64,000 nt of DNA from Hyphomonas sp. (GTDB lineage Bacteria > Pseudomonadota > Alphaproteobacteria > Caulobacterales > Hyphomonadaceae): NCBI RefSeq assembly GCF_022844445.1, contig NZ_JALHLS010000005.1, positions 62,001 through 126,000 of the forward strand, given 5' to 3'. Below are positions 8,189 to 17,497 of the stretch, in pieces. Within the stretch, counting starts at the first letter, position 1; each line of letters starts with the position of its first letter. Position numbers and translations under genes: made by a program. The notes beneath the pieces were generated by a model. It was given only the letters and a program-made list of their open reading frames with translations. It searched no databases and had not been told where the DNA came from.

Positions 8189-8971
8189 TCAGCTTTGCTG
8201 GTCGCGGCCGCGCGCGGTCACCTGCTTGCGGGCTTCTTCGACGGCAGACGCTGAGACCGACTTTGAGTGATCAATCGATCGCTTGACCTCTTCCTTCATG
8301 GCGGCGGCAAAGGTCATGCCGAAGCCGTCGTCGATCAGAGCCTTGTACTTGAAAAGCAGATCCGGGTTGGTGGAGGTCATCTCAGTGGCGAGTTTCAGGG
8401 CGGCGGGAACGAGTTCCTCAGCCTTGTAGACGCGGTTGACGAGGCCCCACTTCTCGGCGGTCTCCGCATCGAGGAAGTTGCCGGTGAAGGAAAGTTCCTT
8501 GGCGCGGCTGATGCCGATGAGACGCGAGAGTTTCTGCGAGAGGCCCCAGCCGGGTACGATGCCGACGCGGGCATGGGTGTCGGCGAACTTCGCGTTCTCC
8601 GAGGCGAGCAGCACGTCGCACATCAGGGCGAGTTCGAAGCCGCCGGTGATGGCGAAGCCGTTGATGGCGCCCACGATCGGCCAGGGATAGGCCTCCAGTG
8701 CGGCGAGCATGTTGATCGACTTGGAATCTTCATCGGCGCCGAGGGCGAAGCCGGTCTGGCCCGCCTCCTTGAGGTCGATGCCGGCGGTGAAGGCGCGGCC
8801 CTTGCCGGTGAGCACGACGGCGCGGATGTCCTTGTCGTCCTTCAGCTCGGTGAAGACGCGGACGATTTCGGCGCGCAGGGCGCGGGAGAGCGCATTCAGC
8901 GCGTCTGCCCGGTTCAGCGTGACGAGGGCCACGGCGCCGTGGCGCTCGACGAGGACGATGGGTTCGGACAT
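8189..8971 (-). CDS. Crotonase-fold enoyl-CoA hydratase family protein
   Basis: 260 residues from the ATG at 8971, which has AGGGAG upstream. The crotonase core is clear: RAFTAGIDLKEA (oxyanion hole), GFAITGGFELALMCD with the first catalytic Glu, then FADTHARVGIVPGWG. The second Glu of true hydratases (PEI in rat ECH) is replaced by His in THARVG, so it may not be a classical 2-enoyl-CoA hydratase; isomerase, hydrolase or other crotonase chemistry is possible. It faces the dioxygenase gene and lies downstream of the small membrane-protein gene. Confidence 0.88.
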   Translation of the reverse strand: MSEPIVLVERHGAVALVTLNRADALNALSRALRAEIVRVFTELKDDKDIRAVVLTGKGRAFTAGIDLKEAGQTGFALGADEDSKSINMLAALEAYPWPIVGAINGFAITGGFELALMCDVLLASENAKFADTHARVGIVPGWGLSQKLSRLIGISRAKELSFTGNFLDAETAEKWGLVNRVYKAEELVPAALKLATEMTSTNPDLLFKYKALIDDGFGMTFAAAMKEEVKRSIDHSKSVSASAVEEARKQVTARGRDQQS

Positions 8972-9050
8972 GGCGGAAGCTCCCTGATGTGTCTGGGCGA
9001 AATGATACTGCTGGCAGAAGGCTCGCGCCAAGCCTGACCTCGGGGCGGCC

Positions 9051-9536
9051 TTAGGCCTTCTTCTTGGCGACGAGGCGGAAAACGGCGACGGCGGCGGCGA
9101 TCAGGGCAATGAGGGCGGCGAGATAGAAGAGATTCATCTTCAGCGGCGAGACCCAGGCCTTCGGCTCCAGCACATAAGCCGCGCCGGACAGCGTGATCGC
9201 CTGAAGCGTGTTTTCCGTGAGATCCACGATCAGCACGCCAAATCCGGGAATGGCGGCGAGCGGGCCCCACTTGCCGAAAAAGCGCCAGGCCATGCCGGCG
9301 AAGAAGAGGCCGAAGGACAAGGGATAGGCCGTGTCGAGGAGGACGGTAACCCAGAAATGGTTGGTGCGCTGCTGCGCCGTCATCGATTCGTAGGCGGCAC
9401 GCGTGTCTGCCGGGGCAGAAACCATGTCGAGGAACTGGCCACCGACCATCGGCGCAAGCGCGCCGAAAGCCAGGGTAAGGGCGACCGTCAGTACAAAGAG
9501 TGTCCAGAGGACGGGTGTGCGAGTGATCAGGTTCAT
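9051..9536 (-). CDS. Small four-helix membrane protein, unknown function
   Basis: 161 residues with four hydrophobic segments (about 10-30, 65-90, 95-115 and 132-155) and a basic AKKKA tail. I do not recognise the family. Its ATG overlaps the CinA-like gene stop by four bases (ATGA), so it is co-translated with that gene and the upstream lipoprotein. Confidence 0.75.
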   Translation of the reverse strand: MNLITRTPVLWTLFVLTVALTLAFGALAPMVGGQFLDMVSAPADTRAAYESMTAQQRTNHFWVTVLLDTAYPLSFGLFFAGMAWRFFGKWGPLAAIPGFGVLIVDLTENTLQAITLSGAAYVLEPKAWVSPLKMNLFYLAALIALIAAAVAVFRLVAKKKA

Positions 9537-10288
9537 GTAGTGACCTCCGGTTCGGCGCCAAGGCTGCGCGCGAGGGCTTCGAGACGGGTGCGGACTTCGG
9601 CGAGCGCGCCAGCGTCCGTAGAGCGGGCGACGAGGGCGACACCGTGATCCTCGATGCTGCCATACCAGGGATAGGAGCCGATGCCGACAGCGGAAAACTC
9701 TTTCGCGATCTCGCCGAGCCGGATGGCGAGGTCGCCCTCGCGTAGGCCCTTGCCACGAACACTGACTTTGTGGACGACCGTGCCGGTTTCCAGCCGGTGG
9801 CCGATATCGTCAAGCATGGCGCGGGCGATCTGGGGCACGCCGGCAAGCGTGAACACGTTGCCGGTCTGGAAACCCGGCGCGCCGGAGACGGGATTGGCGA
9901 TGAGGCTCGCGCCATGCGGCACGCGCGCCATCCGACGCCGGGGAGCGGTGAACTCAGTGTTCATCGCGGCGTAGCGGGCAGCCATGTCGCGGATGGCGTC
10001 CGGGTGTTCGGAGATGGCGACGCCGAAGGCGGCCGCGATGGCGTCTGCCGTGATGTCGTCATGCGTCGGGCCGATGCCGCCGGTTGTGAAGACGTAGGTG
10101 TATTTCGCGCGCAGCTCATTGACCGCGGCGACGATCTCTTCCTGCACGTCGGAGACGGTACGCGCCTCGCGCACCGGGATTCCGAGCGGCTCCAGATACT
10201 GGGCGACCTGCTGTAGATTGATGTCGCGCGTGCGGCCGGAGAGAAGTTCGTCCCCGATCAGCAGGACGGCGGCGGTGGGGCCGGTCAT
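9533..10288 (-). CDS. CinA-like MoaB/Mog-domain protein
   Basis: 251 residues. The N-terminal two thirds is a molybdopterin-binding-like MoCF fold: LLIGDELLSGRTRDIN, TTGGIGPTHDDIT and LAGVPQI are the standard CinA/MoaB blocks. It lacks the C-terminal nicotinamide-nucleotide deamidase domain of full CinA (about 410 residues). This short form is often annotated as competence/damage-inducible protein A, but the true substrate is unsettled. It sits in a three-gene operon with four-base overlaps at both ends. Confidence 0.87.
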   Translation of the reverse strand: MTGPTAAVLLIGDELLSGRTRDINLQQVAQYLEPLGIPVREARTVSDVQEEIVAAVNELRAKYTYVFTTGGIGPTHDDITADAIAAAFGVAISEHPDAIRDMAARYAAMNTEFTAPRRRMARVPHGASLIANPVSGAPGFQTGNVFTLAGVPQIARAMLDDIGHRLETGTVVHKVSVRGKGLREGDLAIRLGEIAKEFSAVGIGSYPWYGSIEDHGVALVARSTDAGALAEVRTRLEALARSLGAEPEVTT

Positions 10289-11598
10289 CGGACCTCCTCG
10301 AAGGCGTCATAGACGAGCGCGGCGGAGTCCGTGCGCATTGTCTGGTCGAGCGCGCCGCCGAAAACCTGAATCATGCCGATGAAGTAGAGATCGTTGGCCG
10401 GATCGACCCAGAACCAGGTGCCGGCGGCCCCGCCCCACATAAAGGAACCTTTGGGCTGTGCCGCATCGTCGGCGAGGATGACACCGACATCGAGGCCGAA
10501 ACCGACCCCGACGCGGTTGTCGTTGGATGTGCCGTTGTGCCAGATGTACTGGCCGTCGGCGAGGACGTTGGTGCTCATCATCGCGACCGTTTCCGGCTTG
10601 AGGATGCGCACGCCGTCCAGTTCGCCGTCATTTGCCAGCATGCCGGCAAAGCGGGCATAGTCGTCCATCGTCGAGACGAGGCCATGGCCACCGCCCTCGA
10701 ACGTGATCGTGTCGGCCCGGAACAGGAAAGGCGGCTGCGTCATCGCTCCGCCGAGGGCGCCGGTCTCGGGGTCTCGGCCCCAGACATCCGAGAAGCGGTC
10801 ATACTCCGCCTGCGGAACATGGAATCCCGTGCTATCCATGCCCAGCGGCGCGAACAACCGGGCACGGAAAAACTCGCCCAGTGTCTGGCCGGACAGGCGC
10901 TCGATCAGCGCACCCTGGAGATCGACGCCGATCGAATACTCCCAGGTTGTGCCAGGCTGGAATTTCAGCGGAATCGCGGCGACACGGCGGACGAGATCGT
11001 CCAGATCCGGCGCGCGCAGCACCTCGGCGGCGCGGAACTGGTCATCAACAAAATTGCCGGGCGCGAGGCCGTAACCGAAGCCGGCAGTGTGGCTCATCAA
11101 CTCCTGAACGGTCGGCGGCCGGGTGGCGGGCACCAGGACCGGGACGCCGGCCTCGTCGAGGCCGGTGAAGACCTGAAGGCTCTCGAACTCGGGGAAGTAT
11201 TTCGTGATCGGGTCATCCAGCTCGAAGGCGTCTTCTTCCCACAGCTGCAGCAAGGCCACGCCGGTGACCGGCTTCGACATCGAATAGATGCGGAAGATGG
11301 TGTCCTCGGTGACCGGGGCGCCGTCGGTCTCGCGGCGGATACCGGCGCGGGTGTCGCTGATGATCTCGCCTTCCCTGACGAGACGGGTGGCAATACCCTT
11401 GACCCGGCCCTCATCGACATATGCGGCCATGCGGGCCTCAAGCGCGCCTACCGCGTCCGGATTGAACGCAGCCTTTGGCGACGTGACGACCAGCGAGAGC
11501 GGCTGGGGCGCAGACGCGGCCGGCGGCGCGGCGCTGGCGCAGGCTGCAAGAAGCAGCGCCGCACCGGCCGCCGTGAAAGTTCCGATCGTCCGCATCAT
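10285..11598 (-). CDS. Serine hydrolase lipoprotein, beta-lactamase/class C fold
   Basis: 437 residues. The N-terminus is a lipoprotein signal with lipobox LLAAC (Cys20). SxxK is at Ser106-Lys109 (YSMSKP), the Tyr motif is WEYSIG, and a late GGAAGTW stands where class C enzymes have KTG. Such proteins are esterases or peptidases (EstB or D-aminopeptidase-like) more often than true beta-lactamases. Two adjacent ATGs (11598 and 11595) are equally good. It is the first gene of an operon with the CinA-like and membrane proteins, divergent from map. Confidence 0.88.
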   Translation of the reverse strand: MMRTIGTFTAAGAALLLAACASAAPPAASAPQPLSLVVTSPKAAFNPDAVGALEARMAAYVDEGRVKGIATRLVREGEIISDTRAGIRRETDGAPVTEDTIFRIYSMSKPVTGVALLQLWEEDAFELDDPITKYFPEFESLQVFTGLDEAGVPVLVPATRPPTVQELMSHTAGFGYGLAPGNFVDDQFRAAEVLRAPDLDDLVRRVAAIPLKFQPGTTWEYSIGVDLQGALIERLSGQTLGEFFRARLFAPLGMDSTGFHVPQAEYDRFSDVWGRDPETGALGGAMTQPPFLFRADTITFEGGGHGLVSTMDDYARFAGMLANDGELDGVRILKPETVAMMSTNVLADGQYIWHNGTSNDNRVGVGFGLDVGVILADDAAQPKGSFMWGGAAGTWFWVDPANDLYFIGMIQVFGGALDQTMRTDSAALVYDAFEEVR

Positions 11599-11710
11599 GT
11601 GAGTTTCTGCCCGGTCCCTGCCAGTCTTTTCGGGTCGATAACTGGCAGCGACCGGACGTTTCGGCAAGAAGGGAGTGGAAAACGGACGCCCAGCCTGCCA
11701 TATTGCCGCG

Positions 11711-12532
11711 ATGGACGATACCAACCTTCTTCTGCCCGTGCGAACGGGCGATATCCGCATTCACGGGCCGGACGGCTTCGAGGGTATGCGCCGCGCCGGC
11801 CGCCTCGTCGCCGAATGCCTCGACATGCTCGTGCCGGAAGTGAAACCCGGCGTGACCACCGAGTATCTCGACAACCTGATCTACCAGTTCGTGAACGACC
11901 ATGGCGCAACTTCCGCGACGATTGGCTACCGAGGCTATCGCCATGCCTCGTGCATCTCGGTGAACCATGTGATCTGCCACGGCATTCCGGGGCCGAAGGC
12001 GCTGAAGGACGGCGATATCGCGAACATCGACGTGACGCTGATCGTCGATGGCTGGCATGGCGACCATAGCCGGATGTACGGCGTGGGCGACGTGAAGCGC
12101 AAGGCCGAGCGGCTGATGGAAGTGACCTATGAGGCGCTGATGGCGGGCATCGCGCAGGTGAAGCCGGGCAACCGTTTCGGCGATATTGGTGGCGCGATCA
12201 GCGAGATCTCGCGGCTGAACCGCTATGCTGTGGTCGACGATTTTTGCGGGCACGGACTTGGCCGCCTGTTCCATGATGAGCCGAACGTCGTGCATTCCTC
12301 CGCCTACGGAACCGGCCCGGAGCTGAAACCCGGCATGTTCTTCACTATCGAGCCGATGCTGAACCTCGGGCGCAAGGACGCCGCGATCCTCCCGGATGGC
12401 TGGACCGCCGTGACGCGCGACCGCCAGCTCTCTGCACAGTTCGAGCACTCGGTCGGCGTGACGGAATCCGGCGTGGAGATCTTCTCTGCCTCACCGAAGG
12501 GCTGGCACGAACCTTACAAGGTCAAAGCCTGA
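11711..12532 (+). CDS. map: Type I methionine aminopeptidase
   Basis: 273 residues. It removes N-terminal Met from nascent proteins. All pita-bread metal ligands can be placed: Asp in NIDVTLIVDG and GDHSRMY, His in FCGHGLG, Glu in FTIEPM and Glu in AQFEHSVGV; the substrate His is in VNHVICHGIP. The ATG at 11711 gives the usual length; an ATG 12 codons upstream has no support. There is no zinc-finger N-terminal extension. Confidence 0.95.
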   Translation: MDDTNLLLPVRTGDIRIHGPDGFEGMRRAGRLVAECLDMLVPEVKPGVTTEYLDNLIYQFVNDHGATSATIGYRGYRHASCISVNHVICHGIPGPKALKDGDIANIDVTLIVDGWHGDHSRMYGVGDVKRKAERLMEVTYEALMAGIAQVKPGNRFGDIGGAISEISRLNRYAVVDDFCGHGLGRLFHDEPNVVHSSAYGTGPELKPGMFFTIEPMLNLGRKDAAILPDGWTAVTRDRQLSAQFEHSVGVTESGVEIFSASPKGWHEPYKVKA

Positions 12533-12571
12533 CCCGGCCTGCTGTCGCCGCGGCTGACGCGTCCACGCGCA

Positions 12572-14197
12572 TCAGGTAAAGTCGGGGCCATGGATCACAT
12601 TTCGGAACAAAGTCTGCGGGCCTGAGCTGAGGTCGATGCGGCGCGTGATCCCAATGCGCTCCAGAAACGCGGAGTCGTGGCTGACCACCAGCAGCGCGCC
12701 GTCGTAAGCCACGAGCCCCGCCTCAACCGCTTCCAGCGCGGTGATGTCGAGATGGTTCGTCGGCTCGTCGAGGATCAGCAGTTGTGGCGGGGCCGGGCCG
12801 CCGAGGACGCAGGCAAGGCCCGCACGCAGGCGCTCGCCGCCGCTGAGCGTGGCAACCTGCTGCAACGCGGCGTCTGCCCGGAAGCGGAAACGCGCCAATG
12901 CTGCCCGGCAGGCGTTTTCCTCAGACTGCGGATTCAGGCGGCGGAAGTTTTCGAGGATCGTCTCGGCGGGCTGCAGGAGGCTTACGTCCTGGTCAAGCAT
13001 CACGTAAGGCACGGCAACGCGTGCCGCGCCGGAAAAGGGTGAAAGCGTCCCGGTGAGCACCTTCAGCAGCGTTGACTTGCCCGACCCGTTCGGCCCGGCC
13101 ACCACCACGCGCTCTGGGCCCCGCAACTCGAAGCTCAGCTCACGGATGACCGGCGTTCGCGGCTCATATCCCGCCACAAGATTTCGCACTGCAAGCACGG
13201 TTCGGCTCGCTGGCAGCCCGGAGGACGGCAGCGTCACCTTCAGGGTTTCCAGAATTTCGATCTTCTCCCGTGCCGCCCGGGCGGCGGCATCCGCCTCGGC
13301 CATCTGGCGTTCGGAGAGGTTCTGCAGGTCGCCGCTGGAGGCCTCGGCCCGGCGCTTCATGGCGCCCAGAAGGATGCGCGGCGCCCCGCCCCGGATCGCC
13401 TTGCGCTTGCCGGCGCCGTCCTTGCGCGCCTTTTTTTCGGCGGCGAGCTGCACCTTCTCGCGCGTCTCGTCCAGCTGGCGTTCGGCCTCGGAAAGGTCGC
13501 GGTAGGCCGCGTCCAGTTCCAGCGCCTTGCGCGCCTCGAACGCGCTCCAGCCGCCGCCGTACCGGCGCGCGCCGAGCGTCGTCAGCTCAACGATGGCATC
13601 CATGCCTTCGAGGAGTTCGCGGTCATGGCTGACCACCAATGCGCCGCCGCGCCAGCCTGCGAGGAGGCTCGCCACCGCGTCGCGCCCCTCCCGGTCGAGA
13701 TTGTTGGTCGGCTCGTCGAGCAGGAGGAAATCCGGCGCGCCGAAGACCATTGCCGCCAGCCCCGCCCGGGTGCGCTGGCCGCCGGAAAGGGAGGCGAGCG
13801 GCACGTCCATGCCGGCCGCAAGGCCTGCCCGGCCGAGCGCTTCGGCAAGGCGCGCGTCCAGCGTCCAGTCGGCCGCCTCCCAGGCATCTGCTTCGCCCGC
13901 TTCGGCGCGGCGAAGATTGGCGAGCGCGGCGCGCACGCCGAACAGGTCCGCCAGTGTTTCGCCCGGCTCAGGCGCCAGCCTCTGGCGGAGCACGGCAAGG
14001 CGCCCGCTCACGGAGACATGACCGGCAGAAGGCGGAAGCTCTCCGGCAATCAACTTGAGCAGCGTCGTCTTGCCGGTGCCATTTGCACCGACCAGGCCGG
14101 TGCATTCCTGATTGAAACTGAAGTTAAGGTCTGAAAATAGAACCCGGCCGTCAGGCAGCGCAAAGTTCAAAGATGACAGGGTGATTGAAGCAGGCAT
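12572..14197 (-). CDS. ABC-F family ATP-binding protein
   Basis: 541 residues with two nucleotide-binding domains and no membrane domain. Walker A boxes are GANGTGKTT and GPNGSGKST, signatures are LSGGQRTR and LSGGERLR, and Walker B boxes are LLLDEPTNNLD and LILDEPTNHLD. A charged helical linker (about 220-310, rich in Lys, Arg and Glu) fits the P-site tRNA interaction motif of ABC-F ribosome-associated factors (Uup/YheS/EttA group or resistance factors). The subfamily cannot be settled by eye. It is convergent with map and divergent from the MFS pair. Confidence 0.93.
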   Translation of the reverse strand: MPASITLSSLNFALPDGRVLFSDLNFSFNQECTGLVGANGTGKTTLLKLIAGELPPSAGHVSVSGRLAVLRQRLAPEPGETLADLFGVRAALANLRRAEAGEADAWEAADWTLDARLAEALGRAGLAAGMDVPLASLSGGQRTRAGLAAMVFGAPDFLLLDEPTNNLDREGRDAVASLLAGWRGGALVVSHDRELLEGMDAIVELTTLGARRYGGGWSAFEARKALELDAAYRDLSEAERQLDETREKVQLAAEKKARKDGAGKRKAIRGGAPRILLGAMKRRAEASSGDLQNLSERQMAEADAAARAAREKIEILETLKVTLPSSGLPASRTVLAVRNLVAGYEPRTPVIRELSFELRGPERVVVAGPNGSGKSTLLKVLTGTLSPFSGAARVAVPYVMLDQDVSLLQPAETILENFRRLNPQSEENACRAALARFRFRADAALQQVATLSGGERLRAGLACVLGGPAPPQLLILDEPTNHLDITALEAVEAGLVAYDGALLVVSHDSAFLERIGITRRIDLSSGPQTLFRNVIHGPDFT

Positions 14198-14455
14198 GGT
14201 CGTGTCTTATCCGGCAAATTGATCCGAGGGCGGTCATCTTGCGGGTGCGATCCATGGCGCGAGGTCTCCAGTTGCCGGTGCGGCAGTGCCGAATTAGTCA
14301 TAAACAGCGCCCGTTTCAACCCCAACGCCCGGCGCGCGGCGGCGCGAAGCCTGCCCTGACGATAACACTTGCAGGCGGCGGCGGGCAGGTTACCGTCACG
14401 CCACAATCAGGCGCGCCACAAGAAGCGCGTTTTCCCCTGGGAGGCGAGACATACC

Positions 14456-15949
14456 ATGACGGCCACTGCAGCTGCGGCTGACAGCGCGAACGGGCATATC
14501 ACGGGCTACGGCTCGAAGGGCTATCGCTCTTATGTCCTCGTTGCCCTGACGCTGATCTACACGTTGAACTTCATCGACCGCACCATCATCACGGTGGTTG
14601 CCCAGCCGATCATCAACACGTTCTCGTTGTCAGACACCCAGTGGGGCCTGCTCACCGGTCCGCCTTTCGCGCTCTTCTACGCGATCATGGGCATCCCTAT
14701 CGCGATGTGGGCCGACAGGGGTAACCGGGTTTTCATCATTACGCTCTGCGTGATCGTCTGGTCGCTCATGACCGTCTTCTGCGGCCTCGCGGCGAGCTTC
14801 CTCTGGCTGCTCATCTTCCGTATCGGCGTCGCTATAGGCGAGGCCGGCTGCACACCGCCCGCCAATTCGATGATCACTGACTATTATCCGCCCAAGAGCC
14901 GGGCGAATGCGATCGGCATCTATTCGATGGGCGTCACCATCGGCGGCGTCATGGCGCAGCTCTTCGGCGGCCAGCTTGCCAGCCTCGAGGGTGAGACCTT
15001 CGGCGGCTGGATCAATGCCCTCGGCCTCGGCTTCCTGTTTTCCGGCGTGAACTGGGCAGAAGTCGAAGGCTGGAGACTGGTCTTTGTGATTGTCGGCGCC
15101 CCCGGTATCCTTGTGGCACTCATCTTCTGGCTCACCGTGCGCGAACCGCCGCGCGGCTTTTCAGATCCGAAATCGACGGTCCCGGAAAAGGCCGGCTTCT
15201 TCGAGGCGTTCAAGGAATTCGGCCAGAAGCCGACCTTCTGGACTCTGTCGCTCGGGGCGGCCTTCGTGGCTTTTGTCGGTTACGGCCTGATCAGTTTCCA
15301 GGCGCCGTTCCTGATGCGTGTCCACGGGGTCAGCGTTGCCGAAGCCGCGATGAATTACGGCGCGCCTCTCGCGGCCGTTGCTGCGTTCGGCACGTTCGCC
15401 GGCGGGTTCCTTTCAGAGAAACTCTCGCCGCGCTTTCCGTCCGTCGCCGCGTGGCTGCCGGGCGTCGGCCTGCTGATCGCCATCCCCGCCTATGTCGGCG
15501 CCTTCCTGAGCCCGACGCTGACGATGGCTTTCTGGCTCTGGGTAATCGCCGCCATTGCGCACTACGCCTACCTCGGCGCGCAGTACACCGTGTCCACTTC
15601 GATCGTCAGCCCGCGGTCACGCGCCACCACGGTGTCAGTGATGCTGCTGATCGTCAGCCTGATCGGCAATGGCATCGGCCCCCTCTTCACCGGCATGATG
15701 AGCAGCGCCTTCATGGGCGGCATCGTCAAGAAAGCCGGGCTTGAAGAGGCATTTGCAAACTTCAATCCGGGCCTTTGCGCCGGCCGTATCGCCGAGCTCG
15801 GCGAGACTGGCCCAGCGCTCTGCTCAGCCTATGCCGAGGGACTGCGCCAGTCGATGGTTGCGACAGTCCTCTTCTTCGCGATCGCTGCCCTGTTCTATTT
15901 CCTTGCGGCGCGTACCTACCAGAAGGACCGCTGGAGCCCCGCTACCTGA
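14456..15949 (+). CDS. Spinster-type MFS transporter (copy 1)
   Basis: 497 residues with 12 predicted helices. NFIDRTIITVVAQPI, then WADRGNR, FRIGVAIGEAGCTPPANSMI and WRLVFVIVGAPGI are the usual blocks of alphaproteobacterial spinster-like major facilitator proteins; the last corresponds to motif-like sequence before the central loop. Substrates are unknown; relatives lie near aromatic, steroid and xenobiotic catabolism genes. The ATG has GGGAGGCGAG upstream. It is a tandem paralog of the following gene, 36 bases apart. Confidence 0.92.
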   Translation: MTATAAAADSANGHITGYGSKGYRSYVLVALTLIYTLNFIDRTIITVVAQPIINTFSLSDTQWGLLTGPPFALFYAIMGIPIAMWADRGNRVFIITLCVIVWSLMTVFCGLAASFLWLLIFRIGVAIGEAGCTPPANSMITDYYPPKSRANAIGIYSMGVTIGGVMAQLFGGQLASLEGETFGGWINALGLGFLFSGVNWAEVEGWRLVFVIVGAPGILVALIFWLTVREPPRGFSDPKSTVPEKAGFFEAFKEFGQKPTFWTLSLGAAFVAFVGYGLISFQAPFLMRVHGVSVAEAAMNYGAPLAAVAAFGTFAGGFLSEKLSPRFPSVAAWLPGVGLLIAIPAYVGAFLSPTLTMAFWLWVIAAIAHYAYLGAQYTVSTSIVSPRSRATTVSVMLLIVSLIGNGIGPLFTGMMSSAFMGGIVKKAGLEEAFANFNPGLCAGRIAELGETGPALCSAYAEGLRQSMVATVLFFAIAALFYFLAARTYQKDRWSPAT

Positions 15950-15985
15950 TTTTGCCCTGCCTTACCGCCTTAACTGGAGACGCCA

Positions 15986-17488
15986 ATGACCGACGCCGCC
16001 AATTCGAGACAGACGCCAGCTGTGAGCCTCCCGCCCCACGAGACAGGCTTTGGGACCAAGGCTTATCGCAGCTATGTCCTGGGCTCGTTGCTGCTGGTCT
16101 ACATCTTCAATTTCATCGACCGCACGATAATCAACATCCTCACCGAACCCATCAAAAACTCATTCGGCGTTGAGGACTGGCAGATGGGCCTGTTGGGCGG
16201 CCCAGCCTTCGCCATTCTCTATACCATGCTGGGCATCCCGATCGCACGCTTTTCAGAGCGCTCACATCGGGTCGGTATCATCGCGGCAGCGGTGGTATTC
16301 TGGAGCCTGATGACCGTTCTCTGCGGGTTTGCAACGACGTTCCTGATGCTGTTCCTGTTCCGCATCGGGGTTAGCGTCGGTGAGGCGGGCTGCACCCCGC
16401 CTGCGCAATCGCTTATTGCGGACTATTTCAAGCCTGGCAGCCGCGCCACAGCGGTCTCGATCTATGCCCTTGGTGTCCCCTTGGGGGGAATGTTTGCTGC
16501 GGTCTTCGGGGCATTCGTGGCCGGCAATCTCAGTGGGACGCAGATCGCAGCGGCTCTGACGGACTGGGGCTGGACCTGGGCGCTCAACATGCTGGATTGG
16601 CCTTCCATCGAAGGATGGCGCGTCGCATTCGTCGTGGTGGGACTACCTGGCGTGCTACTCGGCCTGCTTGTGTTCCTGACAATCCGTGAGCCGCCCCGAG
16701 GTTACTCCGATCCGCCGGAACTTCAGAACAAGACCGGAGAGCGGACGAGCTTTGTTCAGGTTCTGAAAATTCTGATCAAGAAGCCAGCCTACGTGCACGT
16801 TGTTGCAGGCGCGACCATTGCGTCTTTCATCGGTTACGGTGTCGGTCAGTTCACAACCTCCTTCCTGATCCGCACACACGGGCTGAACCTACAACAGGCA
16901 GCACTTCTGTTTGGCGTGATTCTCGGTGTGATGGCCGCAATCGGTGTCTTCCTTTCGGGATACCTCTCGGACAAGATGGCGAAGACTCGCCCGACATCGC
17001 TTTCCTGGCTTCCGGCGCTTGGAATGGGCCTTTCGGTGCCTCTTTATGCGATCGGCTACTCTGTCGATAATCTCTGGCTGGCCATGCCCTTCCTGATGAT
17101 CGCAGCAATGATCCATTATTTCTATCTGGGTCCAATGTATGCTGTCTCTGGAGGAGTTGTGGACAGCAGAATGCGCGCAAGCGCAGTCGCGGTGACCTTG
17201 TTTGTTGTCAACCTGCTCGGCTATGGGCTTGGCCCGCCGATTATCGGCGCGCTTTCTACATTCCTTAAGTCGAGCTTCCTGGCAGGAGCGGACCTCGGAC
17301 TGTCGCTCGACATCTGCAAGGCGGCGGTCGCTCTTTCTGCCGAGCAACTTGCAACCTGCGTCAGCGCTGACGCACGGGGACTGCAATGGTCGATCATCAT
17401 ATTCAACGCCCTGTATGCCTGGGCCGCCCTGCACTACCTGCTGGCGGGCAAGACACTGGTACGTGACATGGTGAACAAGACCGCTTAA
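15986..17488 (+). CDS. Spinster-type MFS transporter (copy 2)
   Basis: 500 residues. It is collinear with the gene just upstream over the whole length: FNFIDRTIINILTEPI, FRIGVSVGEAGCTPPAQSLI, WRVAFVVVGLPGV and LTIREPPRGYSDP. The arrangement is a tandem duplication that has since diverged. Synonymous positions look less GC-biased than in the first copy, so one copy may evolve differently or have come from elsewhere. GGAGA lies upstream of the ATG. The thrB gene begins 9 bases after its stop. Confidence 0.92.
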   Translation: MTDAANSRQTPAVSLPPHETGFGTKAYRSYVLGSLLLVYIFNFIDRTIINILTEPIKNSFGVEDWQMGLLGGPAFAILYTMLGIPIARFSERSHRVGIIAAAVVFWSLMTVLCGFATTFLMLFLFRIGVSVGEAGCTPPAQSLIADYFKPGSRATAVSIYALGVPLGGMFAAVFGAFVAGNLSGTQIAAALTDWGWTWALNMLDWPSIEGWRVAFVVVGLPGVLLGLLVFLTIREPPRGYSDPPELQNKTGERTSFVQVLKILIKKPAYVHVVAGATIASFIGYGVGQFTTSFLIRTHGLNLQQAALLFGVILGVMAAIGVFLSGYLSDKMAKTRPTSLSWLPALGMGLSVPLYAIGYSVDNLWLAMPFLMIAAMIHYFYLGPMYAVSGGVVDSRMRASAVAVTLFVVNLLGYGLGPPIIGALSTFLKSSFLAGADLGLSLDICKAAVALSAEQLATCVSADARGLQWSIIIFNALYAWAALHYLLAGKTLVRDMVNKTA

Positions 17489-17497
17489 TCCGGCAGG